Assembly (NCBI RefSeq): GCF_009208555.1 | Contig: NZ_WFLI01000010.1 | Span: forward strand, 124,001-188,000 | Length of the DNA stretch: 64,000 bases | Direction of reading: 5' to 3' | DNA from: Janthinobacterium violaceinigrum | GTDB lineage: Bacteria; Pseudomonadota; Gammaproteobacteria; Burkholderiales; Burkholderiaceae_D | Shown here: positions 1-8,776 of the stretch, one piece after another | How the letters are laid out: each line of letters begins with the position of its first letter | How positions within the stretch are numbered: the stretch's first letter is position 1 | The notes under the pieces: generated by a model | Database searches by the model: none | Told to the model about the DNA's origin: nothing | The model's input: only the letters and a program-made list of their open reading frames with translations | Made by a program: the position numbers and the translations under genes

Positions 1-831
1 GACGGCCAAGGCGGCGGCAACGGTGGCCAGCCGGGCGGAACCCTGGCGCAAGCCGCCCACGATGGCTGCATGCACCTGCGCTTCGATGCCGCCGCCCGTC
101 CCCGCTTCGGCCTGGCGCTGCGCCAGCAGCTGTTCCGCATGCTGGCACAGCACGGGGTACAGGCTGACGTCCGCGTTCGGCACGGGCCAGTCCAGCAATT
201 GCGCGTCGAAGGTGGCCGTGTTGGCGGGTGCGCCGAAGGCGGGCAGGCTGCCCAGCACGCGCACGTATTCGTCGCGGTGCGCCTCGTGGCGCAGCAGCTC
301 GCCGCCGCCATCGTGCGTGAACGCCAGCTGGGCCGGCGGCAGCGGCATGCCCGCCAGCCAGTCGCCGCACACGCGGATGCCGGCAAAGACGCTGTCGACC
401 AGGTGCCGGCTGGCGCCCGGGTAGTTGCTTGCCCAGCGGTAATGCGCGACGGCGCCGTCGCGCTGCAGGGTCGAGCGGCCCAGGTCGTGCGCCAGCCGTT
501 CATAGCGGGCCGTCTGTTCCAGCGCCTGGCCCACGTTGCTGCAACTGAGCAGTATCAAACCGTAGGCGCTGTAGGTGCCCATGCGCACGCGCTGGCCCAC
601 GTGCAGGCCGAAATGCGCGTCGCCCGCCAGCTGGGCGCCCGCATCGAGCAGGCGCACGTAATCGCGCGCGGCCAGGCTGGCCGCGGACGCTTCCAGGTTG
701 TGCGGCGCCACGCCGGCCGCCTGCGCCAGCGTGGCCGCTGCGATGCCGTGCGCGCTGGCCGCTTCCAGCAGCGGCTGCAGATAGGCGCCGGCGACCCGGC
801 CTTCCGCGTGGTGGCTGTCAGTGCCTGGCAT
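1..831 (-). CDS. AraC-family transcriptional regulator, C-terminus cut by window edge
   Basis: The minus strand is open from an ATG at 829-831 to the left edge, giving 277 residues with no stop. The first ~200 residues resemble the arabinose-binding-like effector domain of OruR/ArgR-type AraC regulators (a conserved YGLILLSCSNVGQALEQTARY stretch split as YGLILLSC and NVGQALE). The last ~40 residues begin an AraC helix-turn-helix: a VHAAIVGGLRQG helix followed by SARLATVAAALAV. The DNA-contacting part lies outside the window. It is divergent from the flavoprotein/GlpD/kinase operon, with 127 bp between starts, so it is the natural candidate regulator of that operon. The effector is unknown; the regulatory link is inferred from position. 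Confidence 0.8.
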   Translation of the reverse strand, partial: MPGTDSHHAEGRVAGAYLQPLLEAASAHGIAAATLAQAAGVAPHNLEASAASLAARDYVRLLDAGAQLAGDAHFGLHVGQRVRMGTYSAYGLILLSCSNVGQALEQTARYERLAHDLGRSTLQRDGAVAHYRWASNYPGASRHLVDSVFAGIRVCGDWLAGMPLPPAQLAFTHDGGGELLRHEAHRDEYVRVLGSLPAFGAPANTATFDAQLLDWPVPNADVSLYPVLCQHAEQLLAQRQAEAGTGGGIEAQVHAAIVGGLRQGSARLATVAAALAV

Positions 832-958
832 GATGGAACAATGCGATTGTCATGAAAAACCAATACCCCTGGCCTGTGGCGGCATATGCTGTTGATCTGG
901 CAAGGACAGTATAGCAAGCCGCCGTGGCGCGCAACTGGGACTGCACAGGGGGAAACCG

Positions 959-2569
959 ATGCAACGCTGGAATGGCTGGGGGGACGAGAGCGTCACGTAC
1001 GCGCTGAGTGCGGAGGCGCTGGCATTCCTGGGCGAGCGCCTGGGGCTGGGCAGTCCCATTCACGACGCGACCTTTGACGACGCCTGCGCGCAGGTGCCCG
1101 CGTCGCGCCTGGCGCCGCATCCGCTGATCGATACCCGGCCTGCCACGCGCGTGCGCCATGCGCTCGGCCAAAGCCTGCCCGACTGGTTCAAGCTGCGCCA
1201 CGGCCGCATCGGCGCGGTGCCCGATGGCGTGGCCTTTCCCGACAGCGCGCTGCAGGTGCGCCAGCTGCTCGAGTATGCGCGCCACGCCTGCGTGGCCGTG
1301 ATACCGCACGGCGGCGGCACCAGTGTGGCCGGGCACCTGACGGTGGCGGCGGGGCCGCGTCCCGTGCTGTCGCTGAGCCTCCAGCGGCTGTCTGCGCTGG
1401 GCCACCTGGACCGCGAGGCGCAGCTGGCCACGTTCGGCGCGGGCGTCTACGGCCCCGACCTGGAAGCGCAGCTGCGCGCGCATGGCTATACGCTGGGCCA
1501 CTATCCGCAGTCGTTCGAATACTCCACCCTGGGCGGCTGGATCGCCACGCGCTCGTCGGGCCAGCAATCATTGCGCTATGGCCGCATCGAGCAGCTGTTC
1601 GCGGGCGGCGAGGTGGAAACGCCTTGCGGCACCTTGACCATCCCCACGTTTCCCGCTTCGGCGGCCGGCATCGATCTGCGCGAAATGGTGCTCGGCTCCG
1701 AAGGGCGGCTGGGCATCCTGACGCAGGCCACCGTGCGCGTCTCGCCGCTGCCGCCCCATGAAGCGTTCCACGCCGTGTTTTTCCCCGACTGGGGCCAGGC
1801 ACAGGCGGCCGTGCGGGCGCTGGCCCAGGCGCGCCTGCCCCTGTGCATGCTGCGCCTGTCGAACGCGCTGGAAACGCAGACCATGCTGACCCTGGCCGGC
1901 CACAAGAAGCTGGTGGGCCTGTTGGAGCGCTACCTGTCCCTGCGCGGTTGCGGCGACAGCAAATGCATGCTGATGGTGGGCGTCAGCGGGGAAGAAAAGC
2001 CGGCGCGCACGGCCCTGCGCGGCGCGCTGGCGCTGGCCCGCCGGCACAGGGGCGTGCACGTGGGGCGGCACATGGGCGACAAGTGGAAGCAGGGCCGCTT
2101 TCGCAATGTCTACCTGCGCAATGGCGCCTGGGAGCACGGTTACGTCATCGATACGGTGGAAACGGCCGTCGACTGGTCCCGCGTGGCGCCGATGATGGCG
2201 GCGCTGGAGCAGGCGGGGGCTGGCGCGCTGGCCGCGCACGGCGAGCAGGTGCACGCCTACACGCACCTGTCGCACGTGTATGCGCAGGGCGCCAGCGTCT
2301 ACACCACGTATGTGTACCGGCTGGCGCCCACGTACGAGGAAAACATGGCGCGCTGGCGCAGCCTGAAGGATGCGGCCAGCGCCGCCATCGTGGCCAACGG
2401 CGGCACCATCAGCCACCAGCATGGCGTGGGCACGGACCACGCGCCGTGGCTGGCAGCGGAAAAGGGAGAGCTGGGCATCGCGGCCATGCGCGCGCTGTTC
2501 CGCCAGTTCGACCCGCAGGGCATGATGAACCCCGGCAAACTGCTGCCCGAAGCGGGAGGCGGCCTGTGA
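959..2569 (+). CDS. FAD-linked oxidase, alkyl-DHAP synthase / YgcU-like
   Basis: A 536-residue flavoprotein of the vanillyl-alcohol-oxidase type. It opens with the RWNGWGDES motif of alkyldihydroxyacetonephosphate synthase (AGPS) relatives. An FAD-binding domain follows at about residues 95-290 (HGGGTSVAG; then LGHYPQSFEYSTLGGW and RSSGQQSLRYGRIEQL). A C-terminal FAD-oxidase domain carries ISHQHGVGTDH near residue 485. AGPS has three consecutive histidines there; the middle one is Gln here, so true ether-lipid synthesis is doubtful. E. coli YgcU, beside the kinase YgcE, is the closest context I know. First gene of the operon; its stop overlaps the next start (GTGA). Substrate unknown; the family call is firm. 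Confidence 0.85.
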   Translation: MQRWNGWGDESVTYALSAEALAFLGERLGLGSPIHDATFDDACAQVPASRLAPHPLIDTRPATRVRHALGQSLPDWFKLRHGRIGAVPDGVAFPDSALQVRQLLEYARHACVAVIPHGGGTSVAGHLTVAAGPRPVLSLSLQRLSALGHLDREAQLATFGAGVYGPDLEAQLRAHGYTLGHYPQSFEYSTLGGWIATRSSGQQSLRYGRIEQLFAGGEVETPCGTLTIPTFPASAAGIDLREMVLGSEGRLGILTQATVRVSPLPPHEAFHAVFFPDWGQAQAAVRALAQARLPLCMLRLSNALETQTMLTLAGHKKLVGLLERYLSLRGCGDSKCMLMVGVSGEEKPARTALRGALALARRHRGVHVGRHMGDKWKQGRFRNVYLRNGAWEHGYVIDTVETAVDWSRVAPMMAALEQAGAGALAAHGEQVHAYTHLSHVYAQGASVYTTYVYRLAPTYEENMARWRSLKDAASAAIVANGGTISHQHGVGTDHAPWLAAEKGELGIAAMRALFRQFDPQGMMNPGKLLPEAGGGL

Positions 2570-4149
2570 ACGCCGCCGCGCCGCGCAGGGCGGATCTGCC
2601 TGGCGTGCTGGCGCGCGAATGGGATGTGCTGATCGTCGGCGGCGGCATCACGGGCGCCGGCATCCTGCTGGAAGCGGCCCGGCGCGGCTTGACGGCGCTG
2701 CTGGTGGAGCAGCGCGATTTCGCCTGGGGCACGTCGAGCCGCTCCTCGAAGCTGGTGCACGGCGGCTTGCGCTATCTGAAGCAGGGCCAGTTTGCGATGA
2801 CGCGCGAGTCGGTGCATGAGCGGCAAGCCTTGCTGACGGATGCGGCAGGGCTGGTCGAGCCGCAAGGCTTTGCCTTCGGCGACTACGCCGGCAGGAAACC
2901 GGGCCGGCGCCAGTTCATGCTGGGGCTGGCCATCTATGACGTGATGGCGGGCCGGCGCGCGCGCCGCTATGTCGATGCGGCGGATTTTTGCATGCTGGCG
3001 CCGCACGTCCAGCGCGAAGGGCTGCGGGGCGGCATGCTGTACCAGGACGCCAAGACGGACGATGCGCGCCTGGTGCTGCGCGTGCTGCAGGAAGCGCGCC
3101 GCCATGGCGGCGTGGCCGTCAATTACCTGGGCGTGGCATCGCTGCTGCGCGAAGATGGCAAGGTCGTCGGCGCCACCTTGAACGATGCGCTCGATGGCGC
3201 AGTGTCCGCCGTGTGCGCGCGCCTGGTGATCAGCGCCACGGGCGCCTGGGCCGACGGCTTGCGCGGCCAGGCGGGAGAAAAACCGAAGCTGCGGCCCCTG
3301 CGCGGCAGCCATCTGCTGCTGCCCGCCTGGCGTTTGCCGCTGGCGCAGGCCGTCAGCCTGATGCATCCGCGCGATGGCCGCCCCGTCTTCGCCTATCCCT
3401 GGGAAGGCGTGACCCTGGTGGGCACCACCGATGTGGACCACCGCGCCAGCCTGGACCTGGAACCGGCCATCACGCGTGCCGAACTCGATTACCTGCTGGC
3501 GGCGCTGCGCTGGCAGTTTCCGCAGCTGGCGCTGGGCGAAGACGATGTGCTGGCCACGTTTGCCGGCGTGCGTCCCGTGATCGACAGCGGCCAGCTTGAC
3601 CCGTCGAAGGAAGCGCGCGAACATGCGCTGTGGCTGGAAAACGGCTTGCTGACGGTGGCGGGCGGCAAGCTGACGACGTTCCGCGTGATCGCCCTCGACG
3701 CGCTGCGCCAGGCCGCGCCGCTGCTGCCGGGCTGGCAGGCGGATTTGCGTCCGCAACCCATTTTCGATGCCGCGCCGCCCCTGTCGGGCAAGGCCCTGGC
3801 GCTCGATGGCGAACAGCGCGCGCGCTTGCTGGGCCGCCATGGCGCGGCCGCGCAGGCGCTGTGCGATGCGGCGCACGAGGGCGAGCTGGCGCCGGTTCCC
3901 GGCACGCAGACCCTGTGGGCGCAGCTGCGCTGGGGCGCGCGCAGCGAGGACGTGCAGCACCTGGACGACCTGCTGCTGCGGCGCACGCGCCTCGGTTTGC
4001 AGCTAGCCGGCGGCGCGCTTGCTATCATGCCGCGCCTGCGCAGCATCTGCCAGCGCGAACTGGGGTGGGATGATGTACGCTGGGATGCGGAGCAGGCGCG
4101 CTACCTGGCCCTGTGGCGCAGTCATTACAGCGTGCCGCAAGGCGAATGA
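2566..4149 (+). CDS. glpD: FAD-dependent glycerol-3-phosphate dehydrogenase-like protein
   Basis: A 527-residue GlpD/DAO-family flavoenzyme. Family enzymes oxidise sn-glycerol 3-phosphate to dihydroxyacetone phosphate at the membrane, passing electrons to quinone. The Rossmann motif VGGGITGAG lies at about residues 24-32, followed by the GlpD signature TSSRSSKLVHGGLRYLKQG, the FAD-contact stretches VGTTDVDH and GGKLTTFR, and a C-terminal GlpD domain. The GTG at 2566 overlaps the preceding stop by four bases, which implies translational coupling and argues against any upstream start in the same open frame. The neighbouring flavoprotein and FGGY kinase suggest a paralogue serving a polyol or glycerol-derivative pathway rather than the housekeeping copy; that is inference. 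Confidence 0.88.
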   Translation: MNAAAPRRADLPGVLAREWDVLIVGGGITGAGILLEAARRGLTALLVEQRDFAWGTSSRSSKLVHGGLRYLKQGQFAMTRESVHERQALLTDAAGLVEPQGFAFGDYAGRKPGRRQFMLGLAIYDVMAGRRARRYVDAADFCMLAPHVQREGLRGGMLYQDAKTDDARLVLRVLQEARRHGGVAVNYLGVASLLREDGKVVGATLNDALDGAVSAVCARLVISATGAWADGLRGQAGEKPKLRPLRGSHLLLPAWRLPLAQAVSLMHPRDGRPVFAYPWEGVTLVGTTDVDHRASLDLEPAITRAELDYLLAALRWQFPQLALGEDDVLATFAGVRPVIDSGQLDPSKEAREHALWLENGLLTVAGGKLTTFRVIALDALRQAAPLLPGWQADLRPQPIFDAAPPLSGKALALDGEQRARLLGRHGAAAQALCDAAHEGELAPVPGTQTLWAQLRWGARSEDVQHLDDLLLRRTRLGLQLAGGALAIMPRLRSICQRELGWDDVRWDAEQARYLALWRSHYSVPQGE

Positions 4150-4221
4150 CGCAATGATAAAAACAGCAGCGATACAAGCAACGATAAAAATATAAAAGAG
4201 GAGAGCATCATCGAGACCACC

Positions 4222-4527
4222 TTGTTTGGCCAGCCCCTGGCGCTGGGCGATGCCCGCATCACCTATGACAGCCTGTCGCCGCTGGACCTGCGCCAGAGCG
4301 TGGCCGCCCTCGTCGACGACCTGGGGGAGGACCTGCTGCAGATCACGTGCGCGAATGGCGACATCGTCGACGTGGGCTGGTATCCGGCCTGGCATGCGCA
4401 GGGGCGCTTGCGCGTGGTGGCCGTGCGGGGACAGGACTGGGAAGCGCCCGTGTTCAGCGCGCAGCCGGAAAAAGATCCGCAGGCGCTGCTGCAGGCGCTG
4501 CGCGCCGCGCTGGCCAGCGTGGCCTGA
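4222..4527 (+). CDS. small unknown protein of the FGGY/GlpD-like operon
   Basis: About 101-106 acidic residues with no signal peptide or membrane segment. The family is not recognised. It sits between the GlpD-like gene and the FGGY kinase (3 bp before the kinase ATG), so it is probably cotranscribed and may be an accessory or binding subunit. The start is unusual. The only canonical in-frame start is TTG at 4222, but the purine-rich ribosome-binding site GAGGAGAG (4198-4205) lies too far upstream for it and fits codon ATC at 4207 or 4210, which would add four or five residues (IETT or IIETT). Coding is supported by typical codon use and an in-operon position. Confidence 0.65.
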   Translation: MFGQPLALGDARITYDSLSPLDLRQSVAALVDDLGEDLLQITCANGDIVDVGWYPAWHAQGRLRVVAVRGQDWEAPVFSAQPEKDPQALLQALRAALASVA

Positions 4528-4530
4528 GCC

Positions 4531-6108
4531 ATGGCTGCCGCACAGGGCAATGGCCCGTATATCCTCTCCATCGATAACGGCACGCAAAGCGTGCGCGCGC
4601 TGCTGTTCGACCGAGACGGCACGCTGGCGGCCAAGGCGCAAGTCTTCCTCGAACCGTATTACTCCGAGCACCCGGGCTGGGCCGAGCATGACGCCGACGG
4701 CTACTGGCAAGCCGTGTGCGAAGCGTGCCAGCAGCTGTGGCGCGGCACGGACATCGCCAGATCCTCGGTGGCCGGCGTGGCCGTCACCACGCAGCGCGGC
4801 ACGGTGGTCAATGTGGACCGGGAGGGCCAGCCTTTGCGGCCCGCCATCACCTGGCTGGACCAGCGCAGCACGCACCAGATTCCCCAGCTGGCGCCGTGGT
4901 GGCGCGCCGCTTTCCGCGTCACGCGCCTCGATGGCACGATTGCGTATTTCCGCCGCGAGGCCGAAATCAACTGGATCAGCGCGCACCAGCCCGACATCTG
5001 GCGCCGCACGCATAAATTCCTGCTGCTGTCGGGTTTTCTGAATCACCGCCTGTGCGGCAATTACGTCGATTCGACGGGATCGCAAGTGGCCTACATCCCG
5101 TTCGACTACAAGCGCCACGCGTGGGCCGGGCGCTTCGACTGGAAATGGCAGGCGCTGGCGATTCAACGCGCCATGCTGCCCGAGCTGGTGACGCCGGGCA
5201 CGCGCATGGGCGCCATCACGGCCGCTGCGGCCGCGGCGACGGGCATCCCGGAAGGTACCCCCTTGCTGGCGGCGGCCGCCGACAAGGCGTGCGAAGTGCT
5301 GGGCGCCGGCTGCGTGGAGCCGCACGTGGCGTGCCTGAGCTACGGCACCACGGCCACCATCAACACGACCAACCGCAAGTACGTGGAAGTGACGCGCTTC
5401 ATCCCGCCGTATCCGGCCGCCATGCCGGGCGCCTACAGCACGGAAGTGCAGATCTTCCGCGGCTACTGGATGGTCAACTGGTTCAAGGAGCAGTTCGGCG
5501 ACCGCGAACGGGCCGCCGCGGCCGAAGACGGCACGGGTTTGTCCGCCGAGGCGCTGTTCGACCGCCTGGTCGAGGCTGTGCCGCCCGGTTCCATGGGTCT
5601 GATGCTGCAGCCGTACTGGAGCCCCGGCATCAAGGTGCCGGGACCGGAAGCGAAGGGCGCCATGATCGGCTTTGGCGACGTGCACACGCGCGCACACATC
5701 TACCGCGCCATCCTCGAAGGCCTGGCGTATGCGCTGCGCGAAGGCAAGGAGCGCATCGAGCAGCGCAGCGGCATTGCCATCACGGAGCTGCGCATCGCGG
5801 GCGGCGGCTCGCAAAGCGACGCGGCCATGCAGCTGACGGCCGATATCTTCGGCTTGCCCGCCGCGCGCGCTCACGTGTATGAAAGCTCGGGCCTGGGCGC
5901 CGCCATCGCCGCCGCCGTGGGCCTGGGCTGGCATGCGGATTTCCCCGCCGCCGTGCAGGCCATGACGCGCAAGGGCAGGGTGTTCCAGCCCCATCCCGAA
6001 CACAGCCAGACTTACGAGCAGCTGTACCGGCGCGTGTACCGCAAGATGTATGCGCGGCTGCAGCCCCTGTACCGCGAGATTGCCGACATCACCGGCTATC
6101 CTGAATAA
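4531..6108 (+). CDS. FGGY-family carbohydrate kinase (YgcE-like)
   Basis: 525 residues. The N-terminal ATPase motif ILSIDNGTQSVRALLFD and the C-terminal FGGY signature region (LRIAGGGSQSDAAMQLTADIFG, here broken as LRIAGGGSQSD and QLTADIFG) place it in the FGGY kinase superfamily. These enzymes phosphorylate sugars, polyols or glycerol with ATP. The DNGTQS start differs from classical glycerol kinase (DQGTTS) and resembles uncharacterised YgcE-type kinases. It is the last gene of the four-gene operon, so a pathway of phosphorylation followed by flavin-dependent oxidation is plausible. The substrate cannot be read from sequence. No intrinsic terminator is evident right after the stop. Confidence 0.87.
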   Translation: MAAAQGNGPYILSIDNGTQSVRALLFDRDGTLAAKAQVFLEPYYSEHPGWAEHDADGYWQAVCEACQQLWRGTDIARSSVAGVAVTTQRGTVVNVDREGQPLRPAITWLDQRSTHQIPQLAPWWRAAFRVTRLDGTIAYFRREAEINWISAHQPDIWRRTHKFLLLSGFLNHRLCGNYVDSTGSQVAYIPFDYKRHAWAGRFDWKWQALAIQRAMLPELVTPGTRMGAITAAAAAATGIPEGTPLLAAAADKACEVLGAGCVEPHVACLSYGTTATINTTNRKYVEVTRFIPPYPAAMPGAYSTEVQIFRGYWMVNWFKEQFGDRERAAAAEDGTGLSAEALFDRLVEAVPPGSMGLMLQPYWSPGIKVPGPEAKGAMIGFGDVHTRAHIYRAILEGLAYALREGKERIEQRSGIAITELRIAGGGSQSDAAMQLTADIFGLPAARAHVYESSGLGAAIAAAVGLGWHADFPAAVQAMTRKGRVFQPHPEHSQTYEQLYRRVYRKMYARLQPLYREIADITGYPE

Positions 6109-6124
6109 GCAGCCATCAAATCGT

Positions 6125-6143
6125 ATTGCGAATCATTCGCATT
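6125..6143. promoter_or_regulatory. Fur-box-like palindrome
   Basis: The 19-bp site ATTGCGAATCATTCGCATT is almost a perfect inverted repeat around a central C. It resembles Fur boxes, which are built from GATAAT/ATTATC-type half sites and often appear as GCGAATCATTCGC in betaproteobacteria. It lies 217 bp upstream of the TonB-dependent receptor ATG in a 251-bp intergenic region that has no other gene. Iron repression of the receptor is inferred. Confidence 0.6.
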
Positions 6144-6359
6144 GAGGTTATGATGTGTTCCGCATTTCACTAAGGCAATACATCCCCGGTGAGTGCGCTA
6201 CGCCGCCGGCCACGCGCCGGCGCGTTTTCGCGCGGGCAGAATGCCGCCGCCACGCTCCCTTCAACGCCGCCGCTTGATCGTGCACTGTCTGTTCCCTCTG
6301 CCCAGCATTTTTTCATTCCAGAAGCATGAAGTAGTGAGCAACCCCAGGCAAGGATAGCA

Positions 6360-8663
6360 ATGAAGATCAGCAGCAAACAAGGATGGTGCGCCACGGCGCG
6401 TACGGGCGGATTGACGCCGATGGCCGCCGCGCTGGCACTGGTGCTGGGCAGCGTGGGCGGCAGCGCCTGGGCGGCCGACAAGGCCGGCAAGGACGACGCG
6501 GCAAAGAACGACACGCAGATGCCCGCCATCAGCGTGTTTGGCGACGCCATCAGCGCCGGCACGGCCGGACGTTCGTACATCAGCAGCGCCGACATCGAAC
6601 GCCAGCAAGCGGACAACGTGGCCTCGCTGCTCGACACCTTGCCCGGCGTGGACCTGGCCGGCACGGCCCGTCCCAGCGGCCAGAGCCTCAATATCTGGGG
6701 CTTCAATAAAGTCCAGGACGTGAAGGTCATCCTCGACGGCGTGCCCAAGGGGTTCGAAAAATACCGCCAGGGTTCCATCTTCATCGAGCCTGAGCTGATC
6801 AAGCAGATCGAAGTGAACAAGGGTGCGCATACCAGCCTGTATGGCAATGGCGGCTTCGGCGGCGTCATCACGGTCGAGACCAAGGATGCGCAGGACTTGC
6901 TGGAAGGCGGCGAGAACGTGGGCGCCATGGTGAAGTATTCGCGCCACTCGAACAATGGGGAAAACGACGCCACCGTGGCCGTCTACGGCCGCACGGCCGA
7001 TGGCCGCTTCGATGCGATGGCGTTTACCACGCAGCGCAAGTCGGACGATTTGCGCAAACCCGATGGCAAGCCTTTCCGCTTTTCCGCCATCGATGCGCCA
7101 TCGAGTCTGGCGAAACTGAATATCCGGTTGACGCCGGAGCAGCTGCTGACCCTGACGGCGATGAAGAGCGGCAGCACGGGCTGGGGCCCGTTCGCCGCCA
7201 TGGGCGAGGACGTGCCCACGCCGACCGAGGCGGAAATCAGGAAGTACGGGCTGGAAGAGGCGTGGCAGCGCAAGGCCGTGTACCGCGACCAGAACGACGA
7301 CACGTATTCCGTGAAATGGCAGTATGCGCCGCAGGACAACCCGTGGATCAAGCTGACGGCCAGCGCCGGCTATTCGCACACGGACCAGCATGACAAGCGC
7401 CTGCCATCGGCGTCGCTGGGTTCCTACCTGGGGTCGCTGGGCAACGAGAGCTGGGCTTCGTATGTGGACCGCATCGCCGAAGTGCGCAACGAAAGCGTGT
7501 TTTCCACGGGCGCCGTATCGCACGTGCTGCAAACGGGCCTGCAATGGCACAAGAACGTGCGCGACACCCTGATGTACTACCCGTCGTCGACGGCGCTGAA
7601 GGACCCCACGTATAACTATGGCTATTTCCAGCCCTACTACATGCCGGCCGGGCGCCAGGAGACCACGGGCCTGTATCTGCAGGACGCGATGACCTATGGC
7701 AGCGTCACCTTGACGGCGGCGCTGCGCCATGACCGTGTCGTTTCCGAGGGCGTGCCGAACAAGGCGTCGCGCTACAACAGCCCGCTGCCCGAGGCGGGCC
7801 ACGATTTCCGCGAAAAGGCGCACGAGGACTGGTCGCCCCGCCTGGGCCTGTTCTGGAAGGCGTCCGGCACGCTGGCGCTGTTCGGCGACTTGAGCCGCAC
7901 CTGGCGCGCGCCGACGATCGACGAGATGTATTCGAATGAATACTATGTCTCGTCCAGGCTTGGTTCATCCACGCCGGGCACCAGCCGCGACCTGGCCGTG
8001 GAGCGGGTGACAGCCGTGCGCATGGGCGCCATGCTGCACCACCAGAACGTGTTCATGGAACGCGACGACGTGCAGCTGCGCCTGACTGCCTACCGCAACA
8101 AGGTCAGCGACAACATCGGCCCGCGCCTGGGCATCCTGATCGAAGGCTATGTGCCGGGATCGGGCAAGGTGCCGCCGGCCCTGTCCGACTACCGCAACCT
8201 GGCCGGCTTCCATACGCAGGGCGTGGAAGTCGAGTCCTATTACAACTCGCCGCGCCTGTTTGCCAGCGCCTCGCTGTCGAAGCAGCGCGGCACGCGCACC
8301 GGATCGCAGCGCGACCCGTGGGGCGCGGACGAACCCGTGTCGACGATCGCGCCGGACAAGCTGATGGCGGGCCTGGGCTGGCGCATGCCGGACCTGGGCG
8401 CCAGCATCGGCTGGCAGGGCCGCTTCGTGGCCAAACAGGACCGTGTCCTGCCGGTGGGCAATGTGTACCGCTTGCCGCCGTCGAAAGGCTATGCGCTGCA
8501 CACCCTGTTCGCTGCGTGGAATGGCCGGCAGGGCATCTGGCGCGGCACGGAAGTGCGGCTGACGGTCGACAATGTCTTCAACCGCAATTACATGCCCTAC
8601 CTGAGCGAGGCGGTGACGGGCGTGGGACGCAATGCAAAGCTGAGTGTGTCGAGGAAGTTCTGA
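6360..8663 (+). CDS. TonB-dependent outer-membrane receptor, heme/hemoglobin type
   Basis: 767 residues with a long signal peptide (cleavage near AWA-ADK, residue ~40). A plug domain at about 50-170 contains NIWGFNKVQDVKVILDGV and the stretch PELIKQIEVNKG ... SLYGNGGFGGVITVETKDA typical of the hemoglobin/transferrin/lactoferrin receptor group. A 22-strand barrel follows, including WRAPTIDEMY (the FRAP-box region of heme receptors), ending in the aromatic C-terminal Phe of outer-membrane barrels. AGGA at 6351-6354 supports the ATG. The upstream Fur-box-like site fits iron or heme uptake powered by TonB-ExbBD. The NPNL box of classical heme receptors is not obvious, so the ligand is uncertain. 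Confidence 0.85.
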   Translation: MKISSKQGWCATARTGGLTPMAAALALVLGSVGGSAWAADKAGKDDAAKNDTQMPAISVFGDAISAGTAGRSYISSADIERQQADNVASLLDTLPGVDLAGTARPSGQSLNIWGFNKVQDVKVILDGVPKGFEKYRQGSIFIEPELIKQIEVNKGAHTSLYGNGGFGGVITVETKDAQDLLEGGENVGAMVKYSRHSNNGENDATVAVYGRTADGRFDAMAFTTQRKSDDLRKPDGKPFRFSAIDAPSSLAKLNIRLTPEQLLTLTAMKSGSTGWGPFAAMGEDVPTPTEAEIRKYGLEEAWQRKAVYRDQNDDTYSVKWQYAPQDNPWIKLTASAGYSHTDQHDKRLPSASLGSYLGSLGNESWASYVDRIAEVRNESVFSTGAVSHVLQTGLQWHKNVRDTLMYYPSSTALKDPTYNYGYFQPYYMPAGRQETTGLYLQDAMTYGSVTLTAALRHDRVVSEGVPNKASRYNSPLPEAGHDFREKAHEDWSPRLGLFWKASGTLALFGDLSRTWRAPTIDEMYSNEYYVSSRLGSSTPGTSRDLAVERVTAVRMGAMLHHQNVFMERDDVQLRLTAYRNKVSDNIGPRLGILIEGYVPGSGKVPPALSDYRNLAGFHTQGVEVESYYNSPRLFASASLSKQRGTRTGSQRDPWGADEPVSTIAPDKLMAGLGWRMPDLGASIGWQGRFVAKQDRVLPVGNVYRLPPSKGYALHTLFAAWNGRQGIWRGTEVRLTVDNVFNRNYMPYLSEAVTGVGRNAKLSVSRKF

Positions 8664-8776
8664 TTTGCGTCAAGAATGGCGGGCCGGAGACGCGGGCCTG
8701 AGAAAATGCCGATGGCAGCGTTGCAGCTCCTTGCCCTCGCTATTTTTCAGGCCCGCTTGGCCCGGGCCCGACAACA

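Noticed and set aside
4003..6003. 666-codon minus-strand open frame opposite the FGGY kinase
   Set aside because: Antisense shadow with a His/Arg/Ala-rich composition and no domain.
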